From Mycobacterium arosiense ATCC BAA-1401 = DSM 45069 (lineage in GTDB: Bacteria; Actinomycetota; Actinomycetes; Mycobacteriales; Mycobacteriaceae), in contig NZ_MVHG01000003.1 of NCBI RefSeq assembly GCF_002086125.1, positions 124,001 through 188,000 on the forward strand: a stretch of DNA of 64,000 nt, read 5' to 3'. Below the pieces are notes generated by a model. The model was not told where the DNA came from and did no database searches. It was given only the letters and a program-made list of their open reading frames with translations. This document shows positions 29,240 to 38,456 of this stretch, piece by piece (the stretch's first letter is position 1; every line of letters starts with the position of its first letter). Made by a program: the position numbers and the translations under genes.

Positions 29240-31231
29240 TCAGAATCGGCCGCCGCCGCCCATGTAACCGCCGCCGGACGAACCGGCGCTGCCACCGAAC
29301 GAGGTCGGGCTCCAGCCGCCGAAGCCGCCCCGCATGCCTCCGCTGAGCACGTTGCCGATGATGATCCCGCCGAGCATCGCCCCCATGTCACTGCCGCCGC
29401 GGCCCAGGTAGCCCCGCTGGGCCAGTTGCACGTCGTCGTTGGCCAGCGACTGCGCGGTGGCGGCCAGCGTCGACGCCGCATTGGCGTGTGCGATCGCCTC
29501 GGCCGGCAGCGTCGAGCGTTTGTCCTCCGCGGCCTGGAGGTGCCGCCTGGCTTCGGCAAGCCGGGTGCGCGCTTCGGGACCGATGCTGCCCCGGCGCGTG
29601 TCGATGTAGTCCGACACCGCACGCACCCGCGACTGCGCGGTGAACAACGCCTGCTTTAGCGACCGGTTCAGCCGCTCGGCGGCGGCCTGCTCCTGGGCGA
29701 GGGTGGCCAGCAGCCCGTTGAGGGCGGCGTCGGCCTTGGTCAGCTGACCGAAAGCGCCGAGCGGATCGTCGGAAGCGCCGGCTCGGGCGCTCTCGACGGC
29801 CCTGATGGCGGCATCGCGCGCCGCAACCAGATCGCCGGTGCGCGCGGTTTTGACCTTCGGTGTCTTTCGCAGCAGTTCGTCCGCGCGCTCGATGTCGTTC
29901 TGGATGTCGGTCATGGCCGACGGCAGCCCGTCGATGGCGTGCTGGATGTCGCCGGCCGCGTTGTCCACCGCGTCGAGCAATGCGCGCGCCTGGCCCAGTG
30001 CCGACTCGGCGGCGCGGACGGCGTCGACCAAACCGGCTTGCCGCCCACTGACGGCATGCGCGGCAAGCTCGCGAGCGCTGGTGATGTTGCGATCGGCGAA
30101 CGCCAGCCGCTCTTTGGCGGCGGTCACGTTGCCGGACACCGAAGTCAGTGCGGCTGCGCTGAAGTCGTTGTGCAGCGCGGCAAGTCGTTGTTCGGCCGGC
30201 ACGATTCGACTGGTGAGTTCCACGTATTGCTGTGTCAGTGAGTCCAACCGAGTGGGGGCGTTGATCACCAGATCGCGCAGCTTCTCGAACGCCTCGGTCT
30301 GTGACTCCAGTTCGCGGTCGGCGCGCGCCGCCGCGACGATCACCTGGGTGAGCAGCTCACGGCGCTGCGCCGGCGTCTCGGGCGTGTCGTCGTCGAGTTG
30401 CTGTCGGATCGTGAAGGCTTGGGATAGAGCAGCTTTGGCGTTGGTCACGGCCTGGGTGAATGGCTGGGTCCGGTCGGTGCCGAACTCCGTGACCGCCAGG
30501 TCCAATTCGTTGGCGCTGGTGCGTAGCGCGTTGTCGACGTCAACCACCAGTTCGCGGGACAGGTCGTCGAGTGCCTGGGGTGGCACCGCGGCCAGCGCAT
30601 CGGCGTCGGTGGGGTCGACCCGGCGCGCCGCCGCCAACGCCGCGGCGCGCCGGCGCCGGCGGCGATAACGCATGACCAGCAACAGGACTGCCAGTGCGAC
30701 GAGAATGCCCGCCAGCACGGCCAGCAGCGCCACCCGGCCGGACGAATCGGGCGAGGTGTCGAGTCCGTTCGCCGCCGCGACGGCGGCGCCGCTCCAATCG
30801 CCATTGTGCAGGGCGGGCTCGATCTTGTTGCGCCGCAACTTGTCGACCTGATTTGCGGTGACGCTCCTGACCGTGGAGGGCACCAGGAAGGCGTATTCCC
30901 GACTGTTGGTGCCGACGGCCAGTAGCGCGTCATAGGCACCCAGGTCGCTGCTGTGCACGGTGCGCTGTGCCCACCCGGCCGCGCTTTGCCCGGAGAAGTT
31001 GTCGACGTAGACCACCCACAGCCGGATGTGGCGGTCGGTGTACAGCTTTCCCAGAGCGGAGGTGACCGCCGCGCGCCCCGAATCCGACAGGGCCCCCGCG
31101 TTGTCGGTGATGTAGTCGGCCAACCGGAATGGTGGTTGCGCGCCGGCGGTCGGCGCCGTCACCAGGCACCCGCCGAAGCCGACCGTGAGGATCGTCGTGA
31201 TCACGGCGATCAGGCGAGCGGTGCAACGCAT
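29240..31231 (-). CDS. TPM-domain membrane protein (Rv2345 homologue)
   Basis: A protein of 663 residues. An N-terminal signal or membrane segment (to about residue 32) precedes a TPM (YgcG-type) domain, residues about 35-165, with ITDNAGALSDSGRAAV and LLAVGTNSREYAFLVPS. A transmembrane helix lies near 175-197 (VALLAVLAGILVALAVLLLV), followed by a basic RYRRRRRR stop-transfer. A long helical, coiled-coil cytoplasmic region follows, and a Gly-rich tail ends GGGYMGGGGRF. TPM proteins are linked to membrane protein assembly or phosphatase activity in other bacteria; the mycobacterial role is unknown. Divergent from dgt. Confidence 0.9.
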   Translation of the reverse strand: MRCTARLIAVITTILTVGFGGCLVTAPTAGAQPPFRLADYITDNAGALSDSGRAAVTSALGKLYTDRHIRLWVVYVDNFSGQSAAGWAQRTVHSSDLGAYDALLAVGTNSREYAFLVPSTVRSVTANQVDKLRRNKIEPALHNGDWSGAAVAAANGLDTSPDSSGRVALLAVLAGILVALAVLLLVMRYRRRRRRAAALAAARRVDPTDADALAAVPPQALDDLSRELVVDVDNALRTSANELDLAVTEFGTDRTQPFTQAVTNAKAALSQAFTIRQQLDDDTPETPAQRRELLTQVIVAAARADRELESQTEAFEKLRDLVINAPTRLDSLTQQYVELTSRIVPAEQRLAALHNDFSAAALTSVSGNVTAAKERLAFADRNITSARELAAHAVSGRQAGLVDAVRAAESALGQARALLDAVDNAAGDIQHAIDGLPSAMTDIQNDIERADELLRKTPKVKTARTGDLVAARDAAIRAVESARAGASDDPLGAFGQLTKADAALNGLLATLAQEQAAAERLNRSLKQALFTAQSRVRAVSDYIDTRRGSIGPEARTRLAEARRHLQAAEDKRSTLPAEAIAHANAASTLAATAQSLANDDVQLAQRGYLGRGGSDMGAMLGGIIIGNVLSGGMRGGFGGWSPTSFGGSAGSSGGGYMGGGGRF

Positions 31232-31242
31232 AGGGCCAATCT

Positions 31243-31328
31243 AGCCCCGCGGCGAAGCAGGCCAGTAGGCCTGATGAGGAGTGGGGCGGTCAGGCACAGC
31301 CCCGCGACGAAGCAGGCCAGTAGGCCTG
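31243..31328. repeat. Two 31-base direct repeats with hairpins, 55 bases apart
   Basis: AGCCCCGCGGCGAAGCAGGC... occurs at 31243-31273 and again at 31298-31328 with one mismatch (G to A at the tenth base). Each copy ends in CAGGCCAGTAGGCCTG, a perfect hairpin with 6-base arms. The pair lies between the divergent Rv2345 homologue and dgt. Confidence 0.75.
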
Positions 31329-31374
31329 CGTCGAGCCATACTTCGGCGAGCATTCCCTGGCAGACTGTGCGTCG

Positions 31375-32652
31375 GTGAGCGGGAAACAGCACGACCCCTA
31401 CGACGACTTCGACCGTCAACGACGGGTGGCCGAAGCGCCCAAGACTGCGGGCCTGCCGGGCGCCGAGGGTCAGCACCGCACCGACTTCGCCCGGGATCGG
31501 GCGCGCGTCCTGCACAGCGCCGCGCTGCGCCGATTGGCCGACAAGACCCAGGTGGTCGGGCCCCGCGAAGGGGACACACCGCGCACCCGGCTGACGCACT
31601 CGCTCGAGGTCGCCCAGATCGGGCGGGGGATGGCGATCGGCCTGGGCTGCGACCCCGACCTGGTCGAGCTGGGGGGACTGGCCCACGACATCGGCCACCC
31701 GCCCTACGGTCACAACGGCGAACGGGCTCTCGACGAGGTCGCGACGCACTACGGCGGCTTCGAGGGCAATGCCCAGAACTTCCGGATCTTGACCAGCCTG
31801 GAGCCCAAAGTCCTTGACGAACAAGGCAATAGCGCGGGGCTGAACCTGACACGCGCGTCGCTGGATGCGGTGACCAAGTACCCGTGGCCCCGCGGCGAAG
31901 GGCTTGGAAACCGGACCAGCAAGTTCGGGTTTTACGACGACGACCGCGAGCCGGCCGCCTGGGTTCGGGCGGGCGCACCGGAGGGCCGGATGTGCTTGGA
32001 AGCGCAGGTCATGGACTGGGCCGACGATGTGGCGTACTCGGTGCACGACGTCGAGGACGGCGTGGTGTCCCAACGCATCGACCTGCGGGTGCTCGCCGAC
32101 GAAGACGAGGCCGCGGCCCTGGCCAAACTGGGTGAGTCGGAATTTTCCCGGGTGCGCGCCGACGACTTCTTGGCGGCGGCGCGACGGCTCTCCGCCCTGC
32201 CGGTGGTCGCCGCCGTCGGCAAGTATGACGCCACGCTCGCGGCTTCGGTCGCCCTCAAGCGGTTGACCAGCGAACTGGTTGGCCGGTTTGCCTCGGCCGC
32301 CATCGCCACCACCCGTGCGGCGGCCGGTCCGGGCCCGCTGGTGCGTTACCGGGCCCAGTTGCAGGTTCCCGATCTGGTGCGCGCCGAGGTCGCCTTGCTG
32401 AAAATCCTGGCGCTGCAGTTCATCATGTCCGATCCGCGCCATCAGGAGACCCAGGCCGGGCAGCGTGAACGCATTCACCGGGTGGCGCACTGGCTGTATG
32501 CGGGGGCGCCCCGCACGCTGGACCCGTTCTTTGCTGCGGCCTTCAACACCGCCGCCGACGACGGCGCCCGGTGGCGCGTGATCGTCGACCAGATCGCCTC
32601 GTATACCGAGGGTCGGCTCGAACGGATCGACACCCGCCAGGCCGGCCGATAA
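31375..32652 (+). CDS. dgt: dGTP triphosphohydrolase-like protein
   Basis: An HD-domain dNTPase of 425 residues that hydrolyses dGTP to deoxyguanosine and triphosphate (Rv2344c homologue). The HD signature runs [16 protein letters not shown], then [18 protein letters not shown], with the histidine and aspartate metal ligands intact; the later metal-binding Asp is in [13 protein letters not shown]. The GTG start gives [20 protein letters not shown]. In M. tuberculosis dgt precedes dnaG directly; here a sodC-like gene is inserted between them. Confidence 0.94.
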   Translation: MSGKQHDPYDDFDRQRRVAEAPKTAGLPGAEGQHRTDFARDRARVLHSAALRRLADKTQVVGPREGDTPRTRLTHSLEVAQIGRGMAIGLGCDPDLVELGGLAHDIGHPPYGHNGERALDEVATHYGGFEGNAQNFRILTSLEPKVLDEQGNSAGLNLTRASLDAVTKYPWPRGEGLGNRTSKFGFYDDDREPAAWVRAGAPEGRMCLEAQVMDWADDVAYSVHDVEDGVVSQRIDLRVLADEDEAAALAKLGESEFSRVRADDFLAAARRLSALPVVAAVGKYDATLAASVALKRLTSELVGRFASAAIATTRAAAGPGPLVRYRAQLQVPDLVRAEVALLKILALQFIMSDPRHQETQAGQRERIHRVAHWLYAGAPRTLDPFFAAAFNTAADDGARWRVIVDQIASYTEGRLERIDTRQAGR

Positions 32653-32719
32653 GCACCGATTGGCGCCAACTCGTCCGGTCCGGGAATCGAAGCGGCCGCC
32701 GCGAGTTAGGCTGCCCGGC

Positions 32720-33337
32720 ATGAAGAAATTCAGCGGCTCGCCCATTGTGGCCTCCTTGTTGATGGGGCTTCCCGTCGTCGCCATGACTGCCTGCAGTTCA
32801 CCGCAGCATGCGAGCACCCAGCCGGGCACCACCCCTCCGGTGAAGAGTGCCGCTCCGACGTCGTCCGGTGAGACGACCACCCCGGCGCCCGCCGGCGGCT
32901 CGCTCAGCGCGGAGCTGAAGACGCCCGATGGCCGCTCGGCGGCCACCGCGACGTTCGACTTCACCGGCGGATACGTGACCGTCACGGTGAAGACGGTGGC
33001 GCCCGGCATCCTGACGCCCGGCATCCACGGCATGCACGTGCACGAGATCGGCAAGTGCGAGCCGAACTCGGTGGCTCCCACCGGCGGTGCGCCCGGCAAC
33101 TTCTTGTCCGCCGGCGGCCACTACCAGGCGCCCGGACACACCGGCAAGCCCGAAAGTGGCGATTTGGCGTCGCTCGAGGTCCGGCAGGACGGCTCGGCGT
33201 ACCTGGTCACCACCACCGATTCGTTCACCCGGGACGACCTGCTGGCGGGTAACAAGACCGCGCTGATGCTGCACGGCGCCCAGGACACCGAGAACGCCAT
33301 GGATCGGGTCGCCTGCGGTGTCATCGGGACCGGCTAG
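32720..33337 (+). CDS. SodC-like Cu-Zn superoxide dismutase lipoprotein (short form)
   Basis: An exported SOD-family lipoprotein of 205 residues. The signal peptide ends in a lipobox, VAMTACSS, with the acylated Cys at about 24, followed by a Thr/Pro linker. The SOD core keeps the two copper histidines in [11 protein letters not shown], the bridging histidine in [10 protein letters not shown], the last copper histidine in LMLHGAQD, both disulfide cysteines, and the guidance Arg in RVACGVIG. Compared with M. tuberculosis SodC (Rv0432, from memory) it lacks a loop of about 28 residues before RVACGVI. It also has Gln for His after GGHY. It is probably a paralogue of the main sodC, located in the cell envelope. 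Confidence 0.85.
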   Translation: MKKFSGSPIVASLLMGLPVVAMTACSSPQHASTQPGTTPPVKSAAPTSSGETTTPAPAGGSLSAELKTPDGRSAATATFDFTGGYVTVTVKTVAPGILTPGIHGMHVHEIGKCEPNSVAPTGGAPGNFLSAGGHYQAPGHTGKPESGDLASLEVRQDGSAYLVTTTDSFTRDDLLAGNKTALMLHGAQDTENAMDRVACGVIGTG

Positions 33338-33366
33338 CGTCCGCCGTAGCGACTTAGACTGAGCCG

Positions 33367-35319
33367 ATGTCACGCCCGGCAGGTTCACGCGCGCAGGGCG
33401 ATGGCCGTGCCCGGGGTCGTGGCCGGATTCCCGATCGCGACATCGCTGCCATCCGCGAACGGGTGCGCATCGACGACGTCATCGGCGACTACGTCCAATT
33501 GCGGCGTGCCGGCGCCGATTCGCTCAAGGGCCTGTGTCCGTTCCACGACGAGAAGTCGCCGTCGTTTCACGTCCGCCCCAACCACGGCCACTTTCATTGC
33601 TTCGGCTGTGGTGAGGGCGGCGACGTCTACGCGTTCACACAGAAGATCGAACACGTCAGCTTCGTCGAGGCCGTCGAACTGCTCGCCGACCGGATCGGCT
33701 ACACCATCAATTACTCCGGCCCGGCGACCAGCGCGCAGCGCGACCGCGGCAGTCGCAGCCGGCTCGTCGCGGCCAACGCCGCGGCGGCGGAGTTCTATGC
33801 GGCGGCGCTGGAATCCGCCGAGGCCGCCCCGGCCCGGCAGTACCTGACCGAGCGGAACTTCGATGCCGAGGCGGCCCGTCACTTCGGTTGTGGCTTTGCG
33901 CCCTCGGGCTGGGACTCGCTGACAAAGCATCTGGTGCGCAAGGGATTTGAGTTCAAGGAGCTGGAGGCGGCCGGCCTGTCACGCCAGGGCCGCCACGGAC
34001 CGATGGACCGCTTCCATCGCCGACTGCTGTGGCCCATCCGAAGTTCGGCCGGCGAGGTGATCGGCTTCGGCGCCCGGCGGCTCTTCGACGACGATCCGAT
34101 GGAAGCCAAGTACATCAACACGCCCGAAACGCTGCTGTACAAGAAGTCGAACGTGATGTTCGGCATCAACTTGGCCAAGCGCGACATCGCCAAGGGGCAT
34201 CAGGCCGTCGTCGTCGAGGGCTACACCGACGTGATGGCGATGCATCTGGCCGGGGTCACCACCGCGGTTGCGTCGTGCGGCACCGCGTTCGGCGACGAGC
34301 ACCTGTCGATGCTGCGCCGGCTGATGATGGACGACAGTTTCTTTCGCGGCGAACTGATCTACGTTTTCGACGGTGACGCGGCGGGGCGGGCCGCCGCGCT
34401 CAAGGCCTTCGGCGGCGAGCAGAACCTGGCGGGGCAGTCGTTCGTGGCCGTCGCGCCGGACGGCATGGATCCCTGTGATCTGCGGCTGAAATCCGGTGAC
34501 GGCGCGCTGCGCGATCTGGTGGCCCGGCGAACCCCGCTCTTCGAGTTCGCGATCCGTTCGGCGCTGGCCGAGACGGACCTGGACAGCGCCGAGGGCCGGG
34601 TCGCAGCGCTGCGCCGCTGCGTGCCGATGGTGAGCCAGATCAAGGATCCCACGCTGCGCGACGAGTACGCCCGCCAGCTCGCCGGATGGGTCGGCTGGGA
34701 CGACGTCGCGCAGGTCATCGACCGCGTGCGCCGCCAGGCCAAGACGTCCAACACCCAGGCTCGCGGCGGGCCGGGCCCCAAGGGTCCCCGCCCCGGGGCG
34801 CAGCCGCCCGCCGCGGCCCAGCCGGCCGCCAGCCGTCCGGACCCACGCGACCCCACGCTGTGGCCGCAGCGTGAGGCGCTTAAGGCCGCCCTGCAGTACC
34901 CGGCGTTCGCCGGGCCGGTGTTCGACACGCTGACGGTCGAGAGCTTCACCCATCCCGGATACGCGGCCATCCGCGCGGCCATCGAGAGCGCCGGCGGCAC
35001 CTCGAGTGGGATCACCGGCGCGCAGTGGATCGAGGCGGTGCGTGAGCAGGCCTCGTCGCCCCTGACCGCCGGCCTGGCCAGCGAGTTGGGGGTGGAGGCC
35101 ATCCAGGTCGACGAGGAGAAGCTGCCGCGCTACATCGGCGGCGTGCTGGCCCGGCTGCAAGAGGTATGGATGGGCCGGCAGATCGCAGAGGTGAAGTCCA
35201 AGCTGCAACGTATGTCACCGATCGAGCAGGGCGACGAGTATCACGCCCTGTTCGGCGACCTGGTGGCGATGGAGTCTTACCGGCGCAGCCTGTTGGAGCA
35301 GGCTAACGGCGACGATTAG
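33367..35319 (+). CDS. dnaG: DnaG, DNA primase
   Basis: The replication primase, 650 residues. The N-terminal CHC2 zinc finger reads CPFHDEKSPSFHV, then HCFGCGEGG, near residues 56-80. The Toprim catalytic core has VVVEGYTDVMAMH (catalytic Glu) and VFDGDAAGRAA (metal-binding Asp). A Pro/Gln-rich linker sits around 460-490, then the C-terminal DnaB-binding helical domain. The N-terminal 12 residues before PDRDIAAIRERV are not conserved, so a slightly later start is possible. It starts 29 bases after the sodC-like stop and converges with the next gene, overlapping by 17 bases. Confidence 0.96.
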   Translation: MSRPAGSRAQGDGRARGRGRIPDRDIAAIRERVRIDDVIGDYVQLRRAGADSLKGLCPFHDEKSPSFHVRPNHGHFHCFGCGEGGDVYAFTQKIEHVSFVEAVELLADRIGYTINYSGPATSAQRDRGSRSRLVAANAAAAEFYAAALESAEAAPARQYLTERNFDAEAARHFGCGFAPSGWDSLTKHLVRKGFEFKELEAAGLSRQGRHGPMDRFHRRLLWPIRSSAGEVIGFGARRLFDDDPMEAKYINTPETLLYKKSNVMFGINLAKRDIAKGHQAVVVEGYTDVMAMHLAGVTTAVASCGTAFGDEHLSMLRRLMMDDSFFRGELIYVFDGDAAGRAAALKAFGGEQNLAGQSFVAVAPDGMDPCDLRLKSGDGALRDLVARRTPLFEFAIRSALAETDLDSAEGRVAALRRCVPMVSQIKDPTLRDEYARQLAGWVGWDDVAQVIDRVRRQAKTSNTQARGGPGPKGPRPGAQPPAAAQPAASRPDPRDPTLWPQREALKAALQYPAFAGPVFDTLTVESFTHPGYAAIRAAIESAGGTSSGITGAQWIEAVREQASSPLTAGLASELGVEAIQVDEEKLPRYIGGVLARLQEVWMGRQIAEVKSKLQRMSPIEQGDEYHALFGDLVAMESYRRSLLEQANGDD

Positions 35320-35581
35320 ACGGCGCCAACACGTCGTCGGCCAAGTGTTCGACGTCGCGTTCCATGATGGCCGTTTGGTCGTCGATCTCCGCCAGGGTGA
35401 CAAAACCGGCGTCGGGCGAGATCCGATTCGCGATCTTGCGCCGCCCCCCATCGATCATCGACTTGGCCACCGGGCTGCTGGTCAGCGCGCGATAGGTGCC
35501 GACGAGCTGCTCGTATCGGCGACGCCCGGCCTTCGAACCCAGCACATATCCCAGCCCAAGCACCACGACATACCGGATCAA
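35303..35581 (-). CDS. Conserved mycobacterial small membrane-associated protein (Rv2342 homologue)
   Basis: A protein of about 92 residues beginning LIRYVVVLGLGYVLGSKAGR, a single N-terminal hydrophobic helix with a glycine pattern like YtxH-type proteins, then a basic helix (RRRYEQLVGTYRAL) and an acidic end. I start at the TTG at 35581 because GGAGG lies 7 bases upstream on the minus strand and the length fits Rv2342. The function is unknown. The stop lies inside the end of dnaG on the other strand. Confidence 0.8.
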   Translation of the reverse strand: MIRYVVVLGLGYVLGSKAGRRRYEQLVGTYRALTSSPVAKSMIDGGRRKIANRISPDAGFVTLAEIDDQTAIMERDVEHLADDVLAPSNRRR

Positions 35582-35649
35582 AACTTTCCTCCCGACTATC
35601 GATGGCTCCATCCTGCCTCACCGGCCGGAGCGCCCGCGCGGTCGATCCC

Positions 35650-35765
35650 GGTCTAATTGGGGGCGACCCGCCGCGCCCGGCTCCGCCGCGCTTGCGATCG
35701 CCCCGGTCTAATTGGGGGCGACCCGCCGCGCCCGGCTCCGCCGCGCTTGCGATCGCCCCGGTCTA
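35650..35765. repeat. 55-base tandem repeat (VNTR-like), two copies plus a partial third
   Basis: The unit GGTCTAATTGGGGGCGACCC... starts at 35650, again at 35705, and a seven-base third start (GGTCTAA) at 35760. The two full copies are identical over 55 bases. Each is GC-rich with complementary ends (GGGGCGA near the start, TCGCCCC at the end), so each can fold. It lies between the Rv2342 homologue and tRNA-Asn. Confidence 0.9.
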
Positions 35766-35844
35766 AAGGGTGGCCGCTGGGTGGTCCAACGCCAGTTGGG
35801 TGCGGTCGTGCCAGTACGCTAGAGTCGTCCCGCGATCGGGTTAG

Positions 35845-35917
<73 letters not shown>

Positions 35918-35931
35918 CACTTCTTTTAGTC

Positions 35932-37335
35932 TCAGCCTGTAGCGCGCCGGCCTTCGAGGCGCTCGACGCCGGCCGGGCGCCCGGCCAGCCCCGGCGCCGG
36001 CGACAAGCCCAGATGGTCGCGCAGCGTGCGGCCGCGGTATTCGGTGCGGAAGCTACCGCGCTCCTGCAGCAGCGGCACCACCTTGTCGACGAACTCGTCG
36101 AGCCCGTGCGGCGTCAGGTGCGGCACCAGGATGAAGCCGTCGCAGGCATCCGACTGCACGTACCGATCGATCTCCGCGGCAACCTGCCCCGGCGTCCCGA
36201 CGAACTGCTGGCGGCTGGTCACCTCGATGATCAGCTCGCGGATCGACAGGTTCTCGGCTTCCGCTCGGGCACGCCAGGTTTCGGCGACCGTCTTGGGGTC
36301 GCCGTGCCGGACCCGTCCTCGGGTGATGTTCGGGTTCTCGACGGGATCGACGTCGGGCAGCGGACCGTCGGGGTCGTAGGCCGACAGGTCCACGCCCCAC
36401 ACCTGTTCGAGGAACGCGATCGCAGTCGGGCCGCTGACCTGCTGCTCGCGGATGTGACGTGCATTGTCGTGCGCCTCGGCGGGGGTGTCTCCGAGCGCGA
36501 ACGTTGCGCCGGGCAGAACCTTGAGTTGGTCGGGGTCTCGCCCATAGGCCGCGGCGCGGCTCTTCACGTCGCTGTAGTAGCGCTGACCGGCCTCGAGCGA
36601 CCCGTGCAAGGTGAACAGGGCATCGGCGTGCCTGGCGCCGAAGTCACGGCCGTCGTCGGAGTCCCCGGCCTGCAGCAGCACGGGGTGGCCCTGCGGCCCC
36701 GCGGGCAGGGAGGCGACGCCACGGACGTCGAATTGCGGACCGTGGTGCTCGACGACGCCGATGCGGGCCGGGTCGGCATAGGTTCCGGCGTCGACGTCGG
36801 CGACGACGGCATCGGGCGCCCAGCTGTCCCAGAACCGCCGCGCCACGGTGATGAATTCCTCGGCCCGGTGGTAGCGGTCGGCGTGGGCGAGAAATCCGCC
36901 GCGGCGGAAGTTCTCCCCGGTGAACGCGTCGGAGGAGGTGACCATATTCCAGGCCGAACGCCCATCGGACAGGTGGTCCAGCGTCGCGAATTGCCTTGCC
37001 ACCTCGTAGGGTTCGTTGAACGTGGTGTTGATGGTGCCGGCCAGACCCAGCCTGTCGGTGACCGCGGCGAGCGCGGCCAGCACGGTGAAGGTGTCGGGCC
37101 TCCCGACGACATCGAGGTCGTGGATCTTGCCGCGGTGCTCGCGCAGCCGCAGACCCTCGGCGAGAAAGAAGAAGTCGAACAATCCCCGCTCGGCGGTCTT
37201 GGCAAGGTGCACAAACGATTCGAACGCTATTTGACTGCCCGCGCTCGGATCCGACCACACCGTAGTGTTGTTCACCCCGGGAAAGTGGGCGCCCAGGTGA
37301 ATTTGCTTGCGACGGACTGCTTCTCGAACGGTCAT
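35932..37335 (-). CDS. NtaA/SnaA/DszA-family FMN-dependent monooxygenase
   Basis: A flavin monooxygenase of 467 residues with the bacterial luciferase-like fold, in the nitrilotriacetate monooxygenase/DszA subgroup. Family marks are HLGAHFPGVNNTTVW at the N-terminus, NTTFNEPYEVARQFATLDH and GRSAWNMVTSS. It would use reduced FMN from a partner reductase, which is not encoded nearby. The ATG at 37335 overlaps the stop of the preceding gene as ATGA; an ATG at 37350 is possible. It is the last gene of a three-monooxygenase operon. Members oxidise C-S, C-N or sulfone bonds; the sulfur context suggests an organosulfur substrate (inference). Confidence 0.88.
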   Translation of the reverse strand: MTVREAVRRKQIHLGAHFPGVNNTTVWSDPSAGSQIAFESFVHLAKTAERGLFDFFFLAEGLRLREHRGKIHDLDVVGRPDTFTVLAALAAVTDRLGLAGTINTTFNEPYEVARQFATLDHLSDGRSAWNMVTSSDAFTGENFRRGGFLAHADRYHRAEEFITVARRFWDSWAPDAVVADVDAGTYADPARIGVVEHHGPQFDVRGVASLPAGPQGHPVLLQAGDSDDGRDFGARHADALFTLHGSLEAGQRYYSDVKSRAAAYGRDPDQLKVLPGATFALGDTPAEAHDNARHIREQQVSGPTAIAFLEQVWGVDLSAYDPDGPLPDVDPVENPNITRGRVRHGDPKTVAETWRARAEAENLSIRELIIEVTSRQQFVGTPGQVAAEIDRYVQSDACDGFILVPHLTPHGLDEFVDKVVPLLQERGSFRTEYRGRTLRDHLGLSPAPGLAGRPAGVERLEGRRATG

Positions 37336-38456
37336 CCGGTCAATCCCCATCGTTTGGCGATCAGTTCGTGTGAGCGCAGCCGGTCGACGTGCCGGTGCGT
37401 CACGGAGGTGATCACCAGTTCGTCGGCGCCGGTGGCCCGGCTTAGCCGCTCGAGCCGGTCGGCGACCTCGTCGGGGTTGCCGACGAATTGCGTCGCGGTG
37501 CGGTCGGCCACCAGCGCCTGCTGGTCCTCGGTCAAGGGCTCGCAGAAATCGGGATCGGGGTAGGGGATGGCACCGTGGCCGCTGCGGATGGAATACACCC
37601 ACCGGCCGTAACCGGACGCGAGGTACCGCGCGGTGGCGCTGTCCTCGGCGACCACGACGTCGGCCGACACCACCACGTACGGCTCGGCCAGCCGGGCGGA
37701 CGGGCGAAAGGCATTGCGGTAGGCGGTGATCGCATCCAGCGCCGTGCCGGGGGTGATGTGGTAGCTCGCGACGAACGGAAGCCCACGGGCGCCGGCGACC
37801 TCGGCGCTTTGTCCGTTGGTGCTGCCGAAGATCCACGGCGTCAGCTGGGCGTGCCCACCGGGAACGGCATGTAGCTCATGGCCGTTGACGCTGAAGGTGC
37901 CGGCCAGCATCGCTTCGATATCGGCCAGCTGATCGGCGAAGTCTGGAGGTTGTGCGCACGGTTGCGCCAGCACCGAAGCCTGCGCGCGGATCCGCTCGCT
38001 TTTCATCAGCGGTGTCTGGTCGAAGGGTGCGGGGATGACGACGCCCTCGACGTCGCGCCACGGCGCGGGCGCGCGTGCGGCCCTGGCCGGGGCAGACGAC
38101 GCGGCCGCCTCCTTGCGCCGCTGCCCGGACCGGCCCAGGCCCATGTCGATGCGGCCGGGATAGAGCGCGTCGAGGATGCCGAAGCTTTCCACCACGGCGA
38201 GCGCCGTCGTGTGGCCGATCTGCACGGCGGCCGACCCGACGTGAATTCGTTCGGTGGCCGCGGCGATCTGGCCGATCAACGTCACCGGTGACGAGCTGGC
38301 GACCGCGACGAAGTGGTGTTCGGCCAGCCAGAAGCGCCGGTAGCCCCAGCGCTCGGCGTGCTGGGCCAGATCGATGGTGTTGCGCAGGGCCGTCGCGGCG
38401 TCGCTCCCGGCGCTGATGGGCGCGAGGTCGAGGATCGACAGGGCAGTGGTGCTCAT
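37332..38456 (-). CDS. LLM-class flavin-dependent oxidoreductase (MsnO8-like)
   Basis: A luciferase-like monooxygenase of 374 residues. Typical marks are LAEHHFVAVASSSPVTLIGQ, SAAVQIGHTTALAVVESFG and LYPGRIDMGLGRSGQ, with the C-terminal segment FVGNPDEVADRLERL. This subgroup has no fixed substrate. The ATG at 38456 and the stop at 37332 both form ATGA overlaps with neighbours, so it is the middle gene of the operon. It needs a separate FMN reductase. Confidence 0.88.
   Translation of the reverse strand: MSTTALSILDLAPISAGSDAATALRNTIDLAQHAERWGYRRFWLAEHHFVAVASSSPVTLIGQIAAATERIHVGSAAVQIGHTTALAVVESFGILDALYPGRIDMGLGRSGQRRKEAAASSAPARAARAPAPWRDVEGVVIPAPFDQTPLMKSERIRAQASVLAQPCAQPPDFADQLADIEAMLAGTFSVNGHELHAVPGGHAQLTPWIFGSTNGQSAEVAGARGLPFVASYHITPGTALDAITAYRNAFRPSARLAEPYVVVSADVVVAEDSATARYLASGYGRWVYSIRSGHGAIPYPDPDFCEPLTEDQQALVADRTATQFVGNPDEVADRLERLSRATGADELVITSVTHRHVDRLRSHELIAKRWGLTG

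Noticed and set aside
31210..33099. 629-residue minus-strand open frame across dgt and the sodC-like gene
   Set aside because: It is the shadow of two well-recognised genes; composition is Gly/Arg/Val-rich without motifs.
35918..35931. Phage or genomic-island attachment site at tRNA-Asn
   Set aside because: No integrase, no duplicated tRNA 3' end downstream and no change of composition were seen.
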